This document shows, piece by piece, positions 17,551-25,328 of a stretch of 64,000 nucleotides of DNA. Both the position numbers and the translations under genes were made by a program. The notes under the pieces were generated by a model. That model was given only the letters and a program-made list of their open reading frames with translations, ran no database searches and was not told the origin of the DNA. The DNA is from CAAFZY01 sp964410325 (lineage in GTDB: Bacteria; Pseudomonadota; Alphaproteobacteria; RF32; CAG-239). The DNA lies in assembly GCA_964410325.1 (NCBI GenBank), contig CAYPFN010000003.1, positions 43,333 to 107,332 of the forward strand. The letters run 5' to 3'. Position 1 is the stretch's first letter; each line of letters opens with the position of its first letter.

Positions 17551-17879
17551 GCTTTATAAAAACTATCAAACTTTTTGCTAACAATACGTTTGGGAAGCTC
17601 TTCGCTGCTCAATGCTTGCCCAACACTATCAAAAGCGATATCCGCAACATCTTTCAGCCGGTCTAACATTCCCAAAACATAGAGAGCGGTGGCATACAAC
17701 CCCATTGACACAGTCGGCTGCCCGTCTTCAATGGATTTTAATGTAACACGGAAAATGCCGACACGTTCTGCCATAAGCGCCACTGAAATTCGACGGCGGA
17801 GACGTGCTTCTCTTATATCTTTCCCAAGCTTTTTCAAAGCTTTTTTAACAGAGATTGGTGTTGTCAATTTTTGTTTCAT
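17544..17879 (-). CDS. XRE/HipB-like helix-turn-helix regulator (orphan antitoxin candidate)
   Basis: This 111-residue protein has a Cro/CI-type helix-turn-helix at about residues 18-70 (DIREARLRRRISVALMAERV, then VTLKSIEDGQP). Such short XRE proteins commonly precede a HipA-type kinase toxin and repress the pair. Here the downstream side is the convergent phosphatase gene, and no hipA is present, so it appears orphaned. Its stop lies in the tandem duplication at 17525-17550, suggesting a rearrangement removed the partner. Confidence 0.75.
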   Translation of the reverse strand: MKQKLTTPISVKKALKKLGKDIREARLRRRISVALMAERVGIFRVTLKSIEDGQPTVSMGLYATALYVLGMLDRLKDVADIAFDSVGQALSSEELPKRIVSKKFDSFYKAD

Positions 17880-18341
17880 TTTTCGCCATTATGTAAAATA
17901 TATTTTACTTTATGTCAATGAGTTTTGTTTATTAAAAAGTTTCCACCAAGAGATCAATTAGTTGTGATTTAATGGATATAATTATATAACTTTGAAATAT
18001 TAAAGATTTTGAAGACCTGAATAATTCTTAAAACTGCTAAAAAATCTTGCGACGATTTATCTAATAGTGAGTATGTTAGGCGCTTTCACGACAAATATAA
18101 GCGGTCATTTTTGCCTTTCATATAGATCCGTTTATACCGACTATAAACACAACACACCAGAAACAATTAGGTAAATTGACAGAAATATCGTGATTTATGA
18201 TGAAATATGCTTATGAATTAAGCTTGTAATATGCCTTTTTATGGCAGAAGAACTACACCCACCGATGATGCTGTTGGTTGCGGACAAAAAACCTTATGAA
18301 CAATTTTCTGATTAGCTAAGAATTTTAAGTATTTAACTAAA
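17880..18341. other. Gene-poor stretch with possible decayed coding sequence
   Basis: No intact gene is seen in this 460-base stretch. Several short plus-strand frames read protein-like pieces, for example MLGAFTTNISGHFCLSYRS around 18065-18175 and MAEELHPPMMLLVADKKPYE at 18241-18315. These may be debris of mobile DNA. None has a ribosome site and none is recognised. Confidence 0.4.
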
Positions 18342-18379
18342 AAACAAAAGGGTTGCTTTTTTAACAACCCTTTTGTTTA
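18342..18379. terminator. Intrinsic terminator (minus-strand gene)
   Basis: A 14-bp stem, AAACAAAAGGGTTG / CAACCCTTTTGTTT, lies just beyond the stop of the 113-residue minus-strand gene and is followed on that strand by a short T run. It can also act on the plus strand. Confidence 0.85.
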
Positions 18380-18392
18380 ATCCACGCTGCCC

Positions 18393-18734
18393 TTAAAACA
18401 GTTTCTTTTCCGCTTTTGGCTTCATGGACAAATCTTTTGCCACTTGAACATACTGTTCATAGCTGACTACCTGAACCCGGCAAAGATCCTCGATTATTCT
18501 AAGCAGCTTTTTGCGCCTTTGCCTTAAACCATGTTTTGTAACAAGGCTCACATCGTCGCCAGCGGAAAAAGCTATCAAGTTTCGTACCCCCTCCCATCCC
18601 GATTTATCCGAAACAACATAGGTGGCGGTAACTTTGAGCTTTTTTTCATCAGAAACATCTGCCTTAACGGTCGCATTCGCTTTGACCTCAAATGCCATTA
18701 TCACACACAGCAATACTAAAACAAAACTTTTCAT
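18393..18734 (-). CDS. Small exported protein of unknown function
   Basis: This 113-residue protein starts with a signal peptide (MKSFVLVLLCVIMAFEVKANA, probable cleavage after KANA). The mature part contains a beta-like stretch (KLKVTATYVVSDKSGWEGVR) and a basic region (RQRRKKLLRIIEDLCRVQV). No family is recognised. It is a single-gene unit with a strong terminator immediately downstream. The single mature Cys argues against a disulfide fold. Confidence 0.65.
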   Translation of the reverse strand: MKSFVLVLLCVIMAFEVKANATVKADVSDEKKLKVTATYVVSDKSGWEGVRNLIAFSAGDDVSLVTKHGLRQRRKKLLRIIEDLCRVQVVSYEQYVQVAKDLSMKPKAEKKLF

Positions 18735-18878
18735 AATAAAAATAATTTAAAATTCCAGCGGAACTATATTTTTAAAAAACTTTCTTGTCAATATATCCCA
18801 TGCACAGTAGCATATTTTTTTATTCTACTTTTTCATACCATGTTTCGGGACTGATTTTCTGGTATATATATTGTTGAT

Positions 18879-19130
18879 ATGCGCCCGTCACAAAATTATG
18901 AAGTCAAAAACCTCCTCACTGCCATCAATATTCCGATAGCTCAAATCAACAACCTCTTGGTCGAACTGCCCAAAGATAAACTTGTTCTATTTCCCTGTTT
19001 CAAAGACTATACTAGCCATATTGTCTGCCAGATTTTACCAGAAAAGGTTTTAACAATGTATACTTATGCCAGCACTTACTTTTACCTTGCGATATTTTTA
19101 ATGTTTTTATACATGGTTATTTCATCATAA
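18879..19130 (+). CDS. Possible small membrane-anchored protein, 83 residues
   Basis: The frame encodes a soluble part (NIPIAQINNLLVELPKDKL) and a hydrophobic C-terminal segment (FYLAIFLMFLYMVISS) that could be a tail anchor. No clear ribosome site precedes ATG 18879 and no homolog is recognised. It sits between two minus-strand units, where a plus-strand gene would need its own promoter. It may be real, but evidence is thin. Confidence 0.4.
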   Translation: MRPSQNYEVKNLLTAINIPIAQINNLLVELPKDKLVLFPCFKDYTSHIVCQILPEKVLTMYTYASTYFYLAIFLMFLYMVISS

Positions 19131-19144
19131 ATATGTAAAAACAT

Positions 19145-19172
19145 AAGAACCCTGACTAAAACCAAGGCTCCT
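19145..19172 (-). terminator. Hairpin terminator of the rubredoxin unit
   Basis: On the minus strand AGGAGCCTTG pairs fully with CAGGGTTCTT, allowing G-U pairs, around an 8-base loop. ATGTTTTT follows. It lies about 20 bases past the rubredoxin stop. Confidence 0.6.
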
Positions 19173-19189
19173 ACTCATAAAAACTAACT

Positions 19190-19321
19190 TTATTGCAGTT
19201 CAAACTGGTCTTTACCGACACCGCACAAGGGGCAGAGCCAGTCTTCCGGCAATTCTTCAAAAGGCACATCGCCTTCGTAAACATAACCGCAAACAATGCA
19301 TACCCATCTTTTGTCTTCCAT
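19190..19321 (-). CDS. Short rubredoxin
   Basis: This 43-residue iron protein has both Cys pairs of a rubredoxin: CIVCGYVYEG near residues 8-17 and CPLCGVGKDQFEL near 30-42. The usual loop between them is about nine residues shorter than in the classical 52-residue form, reading DVPFEELPEDWL. It carries single electrons in the cytoplasm. GGAG precedes ATG 19321. It lies 34 bases after a flavin reductase gene, which suggests the reductase is its partner. Confidence 0.9.
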   Translation of the reverse strand: MEDKRWVCIVCGYVYEGDVPFEELPEDWLCPLCGVGKDQFELQ

Positions 19322-19355
19322 CGTTTTTTCTCCTTTCCATTCAGATTTAAATGTT

Positions 19356-19877
19356 TCAACTTTTTTTCTGCGCGACTGACGCCTGATATTTTTTAAATGC
19401 TTCTATCGCCTGATTTTTGAAACCATCCCGATACATTTTATAAGTTAAAGGTTCTCCCTGCCGACAATCATAAGCATCAATCACTTTGGCAAAAAATACT
19501 GTATTACTGGGATATTCCAAACTTTCTGTTACCTGACAGCGAATTTTAGCCAAAGCTTCACGCACATACATCATACCGTCAACTTCCACTCCGTCAACCG
19601 CCGACCATTTATCAACCGTCCGACTGCTTTGAAATCCAAAAATTCCGACTATCAATGGATTAATTTCTTTAGGCAGTACACTTAAAGAAAACTCGCCAGT
19701 TTGCTCAATAATTTCTTTGGTATAACTGTTATTCATACATGAAATCATCACAAAATCTGGCTCTGTAGCAACCTGACATACAGCATCCACTAAAGAACCA
19801 GCGAAATATCCGTCCTCCCGTCTGGCTGACAACACATATAACCCGTTGGATATCATAAATAAAGCATCTGGTTGCAT
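19356..19877 (-). CDS. Flavin-reductase-domain protein (FMN-binding split barrel)
   Basis: This 173-residue FMN-binding protein is of the flavin reductase-like family. It begins MQPDALFMISNGLYVLSAR and contains the family segments GSLVDAVCQVATEP and FSLSVLPKE. The start at 19877 has GGGAGA about 6 bases upstream. An earlier in-frame ATG at 19979 would add a hydrophobic leader and overlap the divergent promoter region, so I reject it. With the rubredoxin downstream it matches the two halves of high-molecular-weight rubredoxin (Hrb), which are fused in some bacteria. A role in oxygen or NO detoxification is inference. Confidence 0.85.
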   Translation of the reverse strand: MQPDALFMISNGLYVLSARREDGYFAGSLVDAVCQVATEPDFVMISCMNNSYTKEIIEQTGEFSLSVLPKEINPLIVGIFGFQSSRTVDKWSAVDGVEVDGMMYVREALAKIRCQVTESLEYPSNTVFFAKVIDAYDCRQGEPLTYKMYRDGFKNQAIEAFKKYQASVAQKKS

Positions 19878-20001
19878 AGGCTGTCTCCCATAAATTAATG
19901 GAGAAATTATAATTCCTTTAAACAGTAATGTAAACACCAAATTGCCGATTTTAAGAATGAAAAAATTCATCCTTGACAATTAGCCTAAAAAACATAATTA
20001 T

Positions 20002-20025
20002 GGGGTATAGGGGTATAGACTATAC
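20002..20025 (+). promoter_or_regulatory. Candidate CsoR/RcnR-family operator
   Basis: Two overlapping GGGGTATAG units (20002-20010 and 20010-20018) run into the inverted repeat GTATAG-A-CTATAC (20013-20025). G-tracts flanked by AT inverted repeats are typical operators of the CsoR/RcnR/FrmR family. It ends one base before the AGGAGG ribosome site of the repressor gene. Confidence 0.65.
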
Positions 20026-20035
20026 AGGAGGAATA

Positions 20036-20314
20036 ATGCCATTCTGTTGTCATGATGAAGAAAAGAAAAAACTGGAGATCCGTTTAAACCGTATTGCAGG
20101 GCAAATTCGCGGCATTAACAAAATGGTTGCCGAAAACCGCGATTGCATGGAAATTTTAAATCAGATTACTTCCTGCCAATCGGCTTTAAAAGGCGTCTGG
20201 AAAGAAGTTGTCCGCAGACATCTGCAAAACTGTATTACTGATGCTTTCAAAACCAGCAAAAACAGCAATGCTTTAATTGCTGAACTGGTAGATCACTTAA
20301 ATAAAATGAAATAG
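20036..20314 (+). CDS. CsoR/RcnR/FrmR-family metal-sensing repressor
   Basis: This 92-residue all-helical DUF156 repressor has the signature RLNRIAGQIRGINKMV. Candidate metal ligands are Cys37 (NRDCMEI), His62 and Cys66 (RRHLQNC), the Cys-His-Cys pattern of CsoR and InrS rather than the Cys-His-His of RcnR. His6 could add a fourth ligand. AGGAGG lies 5 bases before ATG 20036, which fixes the start over an upstream ATG at 19973. The CDF transporter gene follows 8 bases later. It probably binds the G-tract inverted repeat just ahead of it and releases on metal binding. Confidence 0.9.
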   Translation: MPFCCHDEEKKKLEIRLNRIAGQIRGINKMVAENRDCMEILNQITSCQSALKGVWKEVVRRHLQNCITDAFKTSKNSNALIAELVDHLNKMK

Positions 20315-20322
20315 GATAAAAA

Positions 20323-21003
20323 ATGGATAACGAAGTTTTAAAAAGCAAAACCTTATTGGTTATTATTGTAACACTTATTACCATGGTTGCTGAAATCGGA
20401 TTCGGCATTTATACGCATTCTATGGCTTTAACGGCTGACGGGTTTCATATGGGTACTCATGCATTGGCATTGTTTATCACCTTCCTGGTCTGTTCCGTCA
20501 TATCCCGTTATAAAAATAAAGAAGACGTGCTTAATGCTTTAGGCGGCTACACTAGCGCTTTATTTTTAGGATTGACATCGTTGGGAATTTTATATGAATC
20601 AATTGAACGCTTTATCCATCCGCAAACAATTTCATTTAACGAAGCAATTTTAGTAACGGTTATCGGTCTGCTTGTAAATGCCTTATGTATTTTAATCATG
20701 TCAGACAAACATGCCCATCCACACGCCCATGCCTGCCATATTCCTGAACATAAGCATGAACATCTACATAAATCCAAGAAAGAAAATTTAAATTTCAAAG
20801 CTGCTTACCTGCATATTCTGGCCGATGCATTAACCTCCATTATGGCCATCATTGCCTTAACTTGCGGCAAATATTTCGGCTGGGTTTTCTTAGATCCGTT
20901 AATCGGAATTGTCGGTGGTTGGATTATCTTTAAATGGTCTATAGGCTTAATCAAATCTTCTTTTAACATACTAATTGGTTCACCTGTTAAAAAACAGACT
21001 TGA
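20323..21003 (+). CDS. dmeF: Cation diffusion facilitator, DmeF-like, without C-terminal domain
   Basis: This 226-residue inner-membrane metal/proton antiporter has six membrane segments. The TM2 signature ADGFHMGTHALAL and the TM5 segment HILADALTS match DmeF-type Co/Ni exporters, and the His-rich loop around residues 132-150 (HAHPHAHACH, HKHEHLHK) sits in the usual place. The protein ends shortly after TM6. The cytoplasmic C-terminal domain found in most CDF proteins is missing, and the stop lies in a clean coding context. The substrate is probably Ni, Co or a similar metal, by association with the repressor. Confidence 0.85.
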   Translation: MDNEVLKSKTLLVIIVTLITMVAEIGFGIYTHSMALTADGFHMGTHALALFITFLVCSVISRYKNKEDVLNALGGYTSALFLGLTSLGILYESIERFIHPQTISFNEAILVTVIGLLVNALCILIMSDKHAHPHAHACHIPEHKHEHLHKSKKENLNFKAAYLHILADALTSIMAIIALTCGKYFGWVFLDPLIGIVGGWIIFKWSIGLIKSSFNILIGSPVKKQT

Positions 21004-21081
21004 AAATATTCTCGCGCTCATCTTATATTGTCTTATCTTAATACAAAAAAATTAAAAGCCTTTTTTAATAAGAGGAGAAAA

Positions 21082-21930
21082 ATGTCAAGCTGTTTAATTT
21101 TAGAAGGCGGTGCCAAACGGGGCATATACACGGCCGGCGTTTTAGATGTTTTACTTGAAAACAATATCATAACCGATGCCGTTATCGGCGTATCAGCCGG
21201 AGCTATTCACGGCTGTTCTTACGTTTCCAAACAAATCGGCCGGAGCATTCGTTACAATTTAAAATATAATGACGATTATCGTTTCATGAGTTTTAAATCT
21301 TGGCTTAAAACTGGTAATATGGTTGATGCGGACTTTGCCTATAAAGAATTACCGGAAAAATTAGACGTTTTCGACCACGAGGCTTTTAACAGCTCTTCAA
21401 CAGTATTCTATGTAACCTGTTCCAACCTTGAAACTGGCAAAGCCGAATACATACGCTACCCGAAAATGAAAGGAAAATACATGGATTATTTACGAGCTTC
21501 TGCCTCCATGCCGTTTGTCTCCAAGATAGTCACTATTGGCGGCAAACCATACCTTGACGGAGGCATCACCGACAGTATTCCTCTAAACGCCGCCTTTAAC
21601 TTAGGTTATAATCAAAATATCGTTATTACCACCCGTCCCTTGAATTACCAAAAGAACCCCTTTCGCTTAACTTGGCTGGCAAAACTTGTTTATAAAAAAT
21701 TTCCTAATTTTATCAAAGCGCTACAGAAAAGACACATCATGTATAATCATGAACTGCAGGAAATTGCCGAATTGGAAAAGAATCACAAAATCTTTGTTAT
21801 TCGACCCAGCCGCCTCATCAAAATCAGTCGCATGGAAACCAATCCTATTCTTATTAAGAAGATGTATGAACTAGGCAGACAAGATGCGCAAAACCATCTT
21901 AAAAAATTAAAAAAATTCTTAGAAAAATAA
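21082..21930 (+). CDS. Patatin-like phospholipase (YjjU type)
   Basis: This 282-residue protein carries the patatin fold hallmarks: the oxyanion loop LEGGAKRG (7-14), nucleophile Ser38 in GVSAG, and the catalytic Asp in YLDGGITDS near residue 155. Family members hydrolyse phospholipid or lysophospholipid acyl chains. AGGAG precedes ATG 21082; an earlier in-frame ATG at 21028 lacks one. There is no signal peptide, so it acts in the cytoplasm or on the inner membrane face. It stands alone downstream of the metal-efflux genes. Confidence 0.9.
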   Translation: MSSCLILEGGAKRGIYTAGVLDVLLENNIITDAVIGVSAGAIHGCSYVSKQIGRSIRYNLKYNDDYRFMSFKSWLKTGNMVDADFAYKELPEKLDVFDHEAFNSSSTVFYVTCSNLETGKAEYIRYPKMKGKYMDYLRASASMPFVSKIVTIGGKPYLDGGITDSIPLNAAFNLGYNQNIVITTRPLNYQKNPFRLTWLAKLVYKKFPNFIKALQKRHIMYNHELQEIAELEKNHKIFVIRPSRLIKISRMETNPILIKKMYELGRQDAQNHLKKLKKFLEK

Positions 21931-21974
21931 AAACACCAGAAAATAAACCAGCAACGAAAACAATAAAACCCAAG

Positions 21975-22268
21975 CTAATCCTCTATTTCTGCCTCGTAGG
22001 CATAAACAATTTTGCTGTCCTCTTCTTTTTCCGCATCGCTTAGCTCGCAAACCAACAGCTTATCAGCGTCAGCCAGACTGTCAAAAATCGTGTCTGGAAT
22101 AGCGTCTAAGACAATTGTTTCATTTTTATTGCGGAAAAGCTCCGCTGAACTGTTTTCAATATCTAAAACAATTTTTGCCGCCAAAGGCTCTGTTTCACCG
22201 GCATATAAAAGCAGCATAACCTCGTCTTCATCATTAACAACAAAATCATAAGTGGCTGTTTTATCCAT
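21975..22268 (-). CDS. Small acidic hypothetical protein
   Basis: This 97-residue, strongly acidic protein has beta-like stretches (EVMLLLYAGE, AKIVLDIEN, TIVLDAIPDTIF). It is soluble with no signal peptide. A strong GGAGG site lies 7 bases before ATG 22268, which supports expression. It is a single-gene unit convergent with the patatin gene. I do not recognise a family. Confidence 0.65.
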   Translation of the reverse strand: MDKTATYDFVVNDEDEVMLLLYAGETEPLAAKIVLDIENSSAELFRNKNETIVLDAIPDTIFDSLADADKLLVCELSDAEKEEDSKIVYAYEAEIED

Positions 22269-22408
22269 AATGGCCTCCTTTAGTGTTTATAATGGGACAT
22301 ATTAAAACGAATTTATAATTTTACAAGGATTTCTTTTAATTTCGCATTTATGTTAATATTTTTACAAAAACTGCTGTATTTTTTATAAATTAATGATATG
22401 TAAAAAGC

Positions 22409-23071
22409 ATGTCAAAATTGTTAGACAAGATAATCAATATTTTTAAATGGCCGATAGCGGTTTATATGTTAGTATCTTTACCGGCTTTATTTTCTTCGAT
22501 TGATTTCTTTAATTTTAGAAATTTCAAATTTTTAAGCCTTGGCGCTGGTTTTTTCATGTATTTTATGGCCCGCACCATGGCCGATTCTTCGGTCAAAACC
22601 TCCATGCAGATTATTGCTCATGAATTAACGCACACTTTTTTTGCTCTGCTGACACTCCATAAAATAGAACATATCCGCTTAAATCCTGATGATAGTGGCG
22701 GTGAAATGGGATTTAAAGGTGAGGGCAACTGGCTGATTGTGATTGCCCCATACTTTTTCCCGCTGTTTGGTATGTGTTATATGCTGTTAATGTGCTTTTT
22801 TCCAAACAACCTTATCTTCAACGGAATTTTAGGATATTTCTTAGGTTATCACACAGATACTGTTGGTTCGCAAATCCATGACAAACAGACAGACCTGCCC
22901 AAAGTAAGCTACACATTCTGCTGGATGTTTCTGCCCGGCGCCAATCTATGGACTATTGGCAGTTTTTTGGCTTTCAACAGTCGCAGTTGGGAAGGAATTA
23001 TTGTTTATTTTAACTTAATCAATAAACTCAATGTACAAAACTTCCAATACATTTGGAATTTAATGTTCTAG
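22409..23071 (+). CDS. M50B-like membrane metalloprotease candidate
   Basis: This 220-residue protein has about four hydrophobic segments. The HELTH motif (HExxH, near residue 73) lies inside a membrane segment, followed by RLNPDDSGGEMGF, a pattern seen in M50B-like proteins that cut within the membrane. A later SQIHDKQTDL may give the third metal ligand. The frame begins at 22409 after a weakly marked leader. It converges with the ldcA gene, with overlapping ends. A second HExxH membrane protein is encoded at 26866. Protease activity is inferred from the motif. Confidence 0.7.
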   Translation: MSKLLDKIINIFKWPIAVYMLVSLPALFSSIDFFNFRNFKFLSLGAGFFMYFMARTMADSSVKTSMQIIAHELTHTFFALLTLHKIEHIRLNPDDSGGEMGFKGEGNWLIVIAPYFFPLFGMCYMLLMCFFPNNLIFNGILGYFLGYHTDTVGSQIHDKQTDLPKVSYTFCWMFLPGANLWTIGSFLAFNSRSWEGIIVYFNLINKLNVQNFQYIWNLMF

Positions 23072-23943
23072 CATTCCAACTGGCAATTATCTGCGTCTAA
23101 AAAAACTTCTTGTCCAATCGGCAGAACATACCGCCTTTTCTGATGTCCATAGGGGAAACCAGCCAATACTGGCGTTTCAACTTTAAAAATAAAATCTCGC
23201 AAAATTTCTTCTATCGTTCCATCGCCGGCATTAGCTTCCTGACAATTAACAAACTCCCCAAATACAATTCCTTTTATTTGTGAAAAACCAGGCTGTAAAC
23301 TGAGCTGCGTCAACAACCGTTCCAAGCGGTAAGTTTTCTCACCGATATCTTCAAACAACAAAATTTTATCTTTTAAATTCGGAAAATAAGGCGTGCCGCA
23401 CAAACTGCAAAAAACGCTTAAACACCCTCCTACCACTATTCCGCGGGTTTTTCCCTTTTTATAGCAGACGCCAGCTGAAACACGCTGTTTTTCACCGGCA
23501 AACACTGCTTTTAGAGAATTTGCCGTTACCTCGTTTAAATCTCCTGTTAAATCATATATCGGCAAAAAGCCGGTATAAGACACGTTTCCGCTTTTAACAA
23601 AAAGGGCGTTTTGCAATGCTGTTGAATCGCTTAATCCAAAAACCGGCTTTGGGTTTTTGCAAACATTCTCATAATCAATTTTATCCAAAACTCCTAAACT
23701 TCCCGCTCCGCCACGCAGGCAAAAAATTGCCCGGATATCTGACCGAGAAAAACATTCATTAACATCTGCCGCCCGTTCTTCATCCGCTCCGGCCATATAA
23801 CGACGGCGGGAAAAGACATGCGGCATGATTTCAACCTCAAATCCCTTATCGGTAAACCATTTTGCCGCCATTGCCGCATCTTTTTCCGAAACCGTTGCGG
23901 AAGGCGCAATAAAAGCGACTTTATCATCTTTTTGTAATTTCAT
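23068..23943 (-). CDS. ldcA: LD-carboxypeptidase (peptidase S66)
   Basis: This 291-residue cytoplasmic serine peptidase removes the terminal D-Ala from tetrapeptide muropeptides during murein recycling. Family landmarks are VAFIAPSA near the start, RGGAGSLGVLDKIDY, the nucleophile region FGLSDSTAL, and the late His in GFPYGHQKRRYVLPIG. The start at 23943 has AGGAT ahead and overlaps the Mur ligase stop as ATGA, so the two are translationally coupled. Producing tripeptide that the upstream ligase could attach to UDP-MurNAc fits one pathway. Confidence 0.9.
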   Translation of the reverse strand: MKLQKDDKVAFIAPSATVSEKDAAMAAKWFTDKGFEVEIMPHVFSRRRYMAGADEERAADVNECFSRSDIRAIFCLRGGAGSLGVLDKIDYENVCKNPKPVFGLSDSTALQNALFVKSGNVSYTGFLPIYDLTGDLNEVTANSLKAVFAGEKQRVSAGVCYKKGKTRGIVVGGCLSVFCSLCGTPYFPNLKDKILLFEDIGEKTYRLERLLTQLSLQPGFSQIKGIVFGEFVNCQEANAGDGTIEEILRDFIFKVETPVLAGFPYGHQKRRYVLPIGQEVFLDADNCQLEC

Positions 23944-25310
23944 TGCCTGATCCTTTCTAAAATCTGCTGGCAAAAATCCGGCAAAGAATTATCTCGTGCG
24001 CCCATCACAACAATCCGATCACCAGGTTCTGCCAATTCAATTAATCTGACCTTGATTTCCTCACGAGTCTGATAAAATTCTGCGGCAACACCCAACGAAA
24101 CGGCATAATCAACCAAATCTTTAGAAGAAACATCTCGATTAACCGTACCGCCGGCATAATAAATTTCCGGGATAAACAGCCTGTCGCCAATCTGCATAGT
24201 TTTTGCAAAACTTTGCATTATTTCTTTCCCCATCATCCGCATCGGTGCAAATCCATGCGGCTGAAACATAATAAGCAAACGCCCCGGATAATCCCTCAAA
24301 GCACTCATAGATGCCGCAACTTTGCTCGGATTATGCGCAAAATCATCAATAACCGTTATCCCTTCATTCATTCCGATAATTTCAAGCCGGCGTTTCGTCC
24401 CTGTAAACTCCTGCAAAGCCATAGCCGCCGCAAATTTATCAATGTCGAAAAAACTGCAGGCAGCAATAGCCGCCGCTGCATTAGCGGCATTAAAAACGCC
24501 CGGCAATTTTAATTTAAAACTTTGGCCGAACAGTCTATAAGATATACCATAAGAAAGTGGCTTAATGTCATAAACATAGATATCAGCCGCCGGATTCTGG
24601 ACAGAAAAAGTTGCCGTTTTCCGATTTCTACCAATTAATACCTGTGAATTTGGGCAATCCAAATTAACAACAGCTCCTCTGGAAGCTTTCTCAACAAAAT
24701 CCCCAAACAATTTTTGAAGATCGCCAATATTTTTATGATCAAGGGCTATATTATTGACTACCGCCACATAAGGAGAGTATTTTTCAATAGAGCCATCGCT
24801 TTCATCGGCCTCCACCACGCAAATATTCCCTGAATTAAGGATAACATTGGCAATCCCTGGTTCATTGATATAATTCTTCAACAATCCGCCGTTAATCATC
24901 AACGGTTTTTTACCCAATCGATCTAAAATAAAACCTATCATCGCGGTAACCGATGTTTTTCCGCTGGTACCCCCAACAGCAACGCCATATGAATAACTAT
25001 TAAAGATTTCCGCCAGCAAATCCGAACGCTTTTTAACAGGAATATGCTTTTCAAACGCAGCTCTGACATCAGGAATGGTATCTTCCACTGCCGTTGAAAC
25101 ATATAAACAGTCCAAATCATCCGACACGACCGAACCGTCTTGGGGAAAAATTTTAATCCCGACACTTTCCAGAGCCTGTCTGTTTTCCCTATCTTTGCCT
25201 TGATCAAAGCTACGATCCGATCCGCTGACATCATACCCTTTAGCTTTTAAAACCTGAGCCAAAGCGCTCATACCGCTACCAGAAATTCCGCAAAAACCGA
25301 CTTTTTTCAT
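23940..25310 (-). CDS. Mur ligase, MurC/Mpl type
   Basis: This 456-residue ATP-dependent ligase is of the MurC/Mpl branch. GISGSGMSALAQVLKAKG is the N-terminal nucleotide fold, GGTSGKTS the P-loop, ADESDGS and NNIALDHK lie in the central domain, and DDFAHNPSKV and FQPHGFAPMR are in the C-terminal domain. MurC adds L-Ala to UDP-MurNAc, and Mpl adds a recycled tripeptide. Coupling to LD-carboxypeptidase favours Mpl-like recycling, but the sequence alone does not settle it. A TTG sits one codon ahead; ATG 25310 with AGGAA upstream is preferred. Confidence 0.85.
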   Translation of the reverse strand: MKKVGFCGISGSGMSALAQVLKAKGYDVSGSDRSFDQGKDRENRQALESVGIKIFPQDGSVVSDDLDCLYVSTAVEDTIPDVRAAFEKHIPVKKRSDLLAEIFNSYSYGVAVGGTSGKTSVTAMIGFILDRLGKKPLMINGGLLKNYINEPGIANVILNSGNICVVEADESDGSIEKYSPYVAVVNNIALDHKNIGDLQKLFGDFVEKASRGAVVNLDCPNSQVLIGRNRKTATFSVQNPAADIYVYDIKPLSYGISYRLFGQSFKLKLPGVFNAANAAAAIAACSFFDIDKFAAAMALQEFTGTKRRLEIIGMNEGITVIDDFAHNPSKVAASMSALRDYPGRLLIMFQPHGFAPMRMMGKEIMQSFAKTMQIGDRLFIPEIYYAGGTVNRDVSSKDLVDYAVSLGVAAEFYQTREEIKVRLIELAEPGDRIVVMGARDNSLPDFCQQILERIRQ

Positions 25311-25328
25311 CAAAACATTCCTAAAAAA

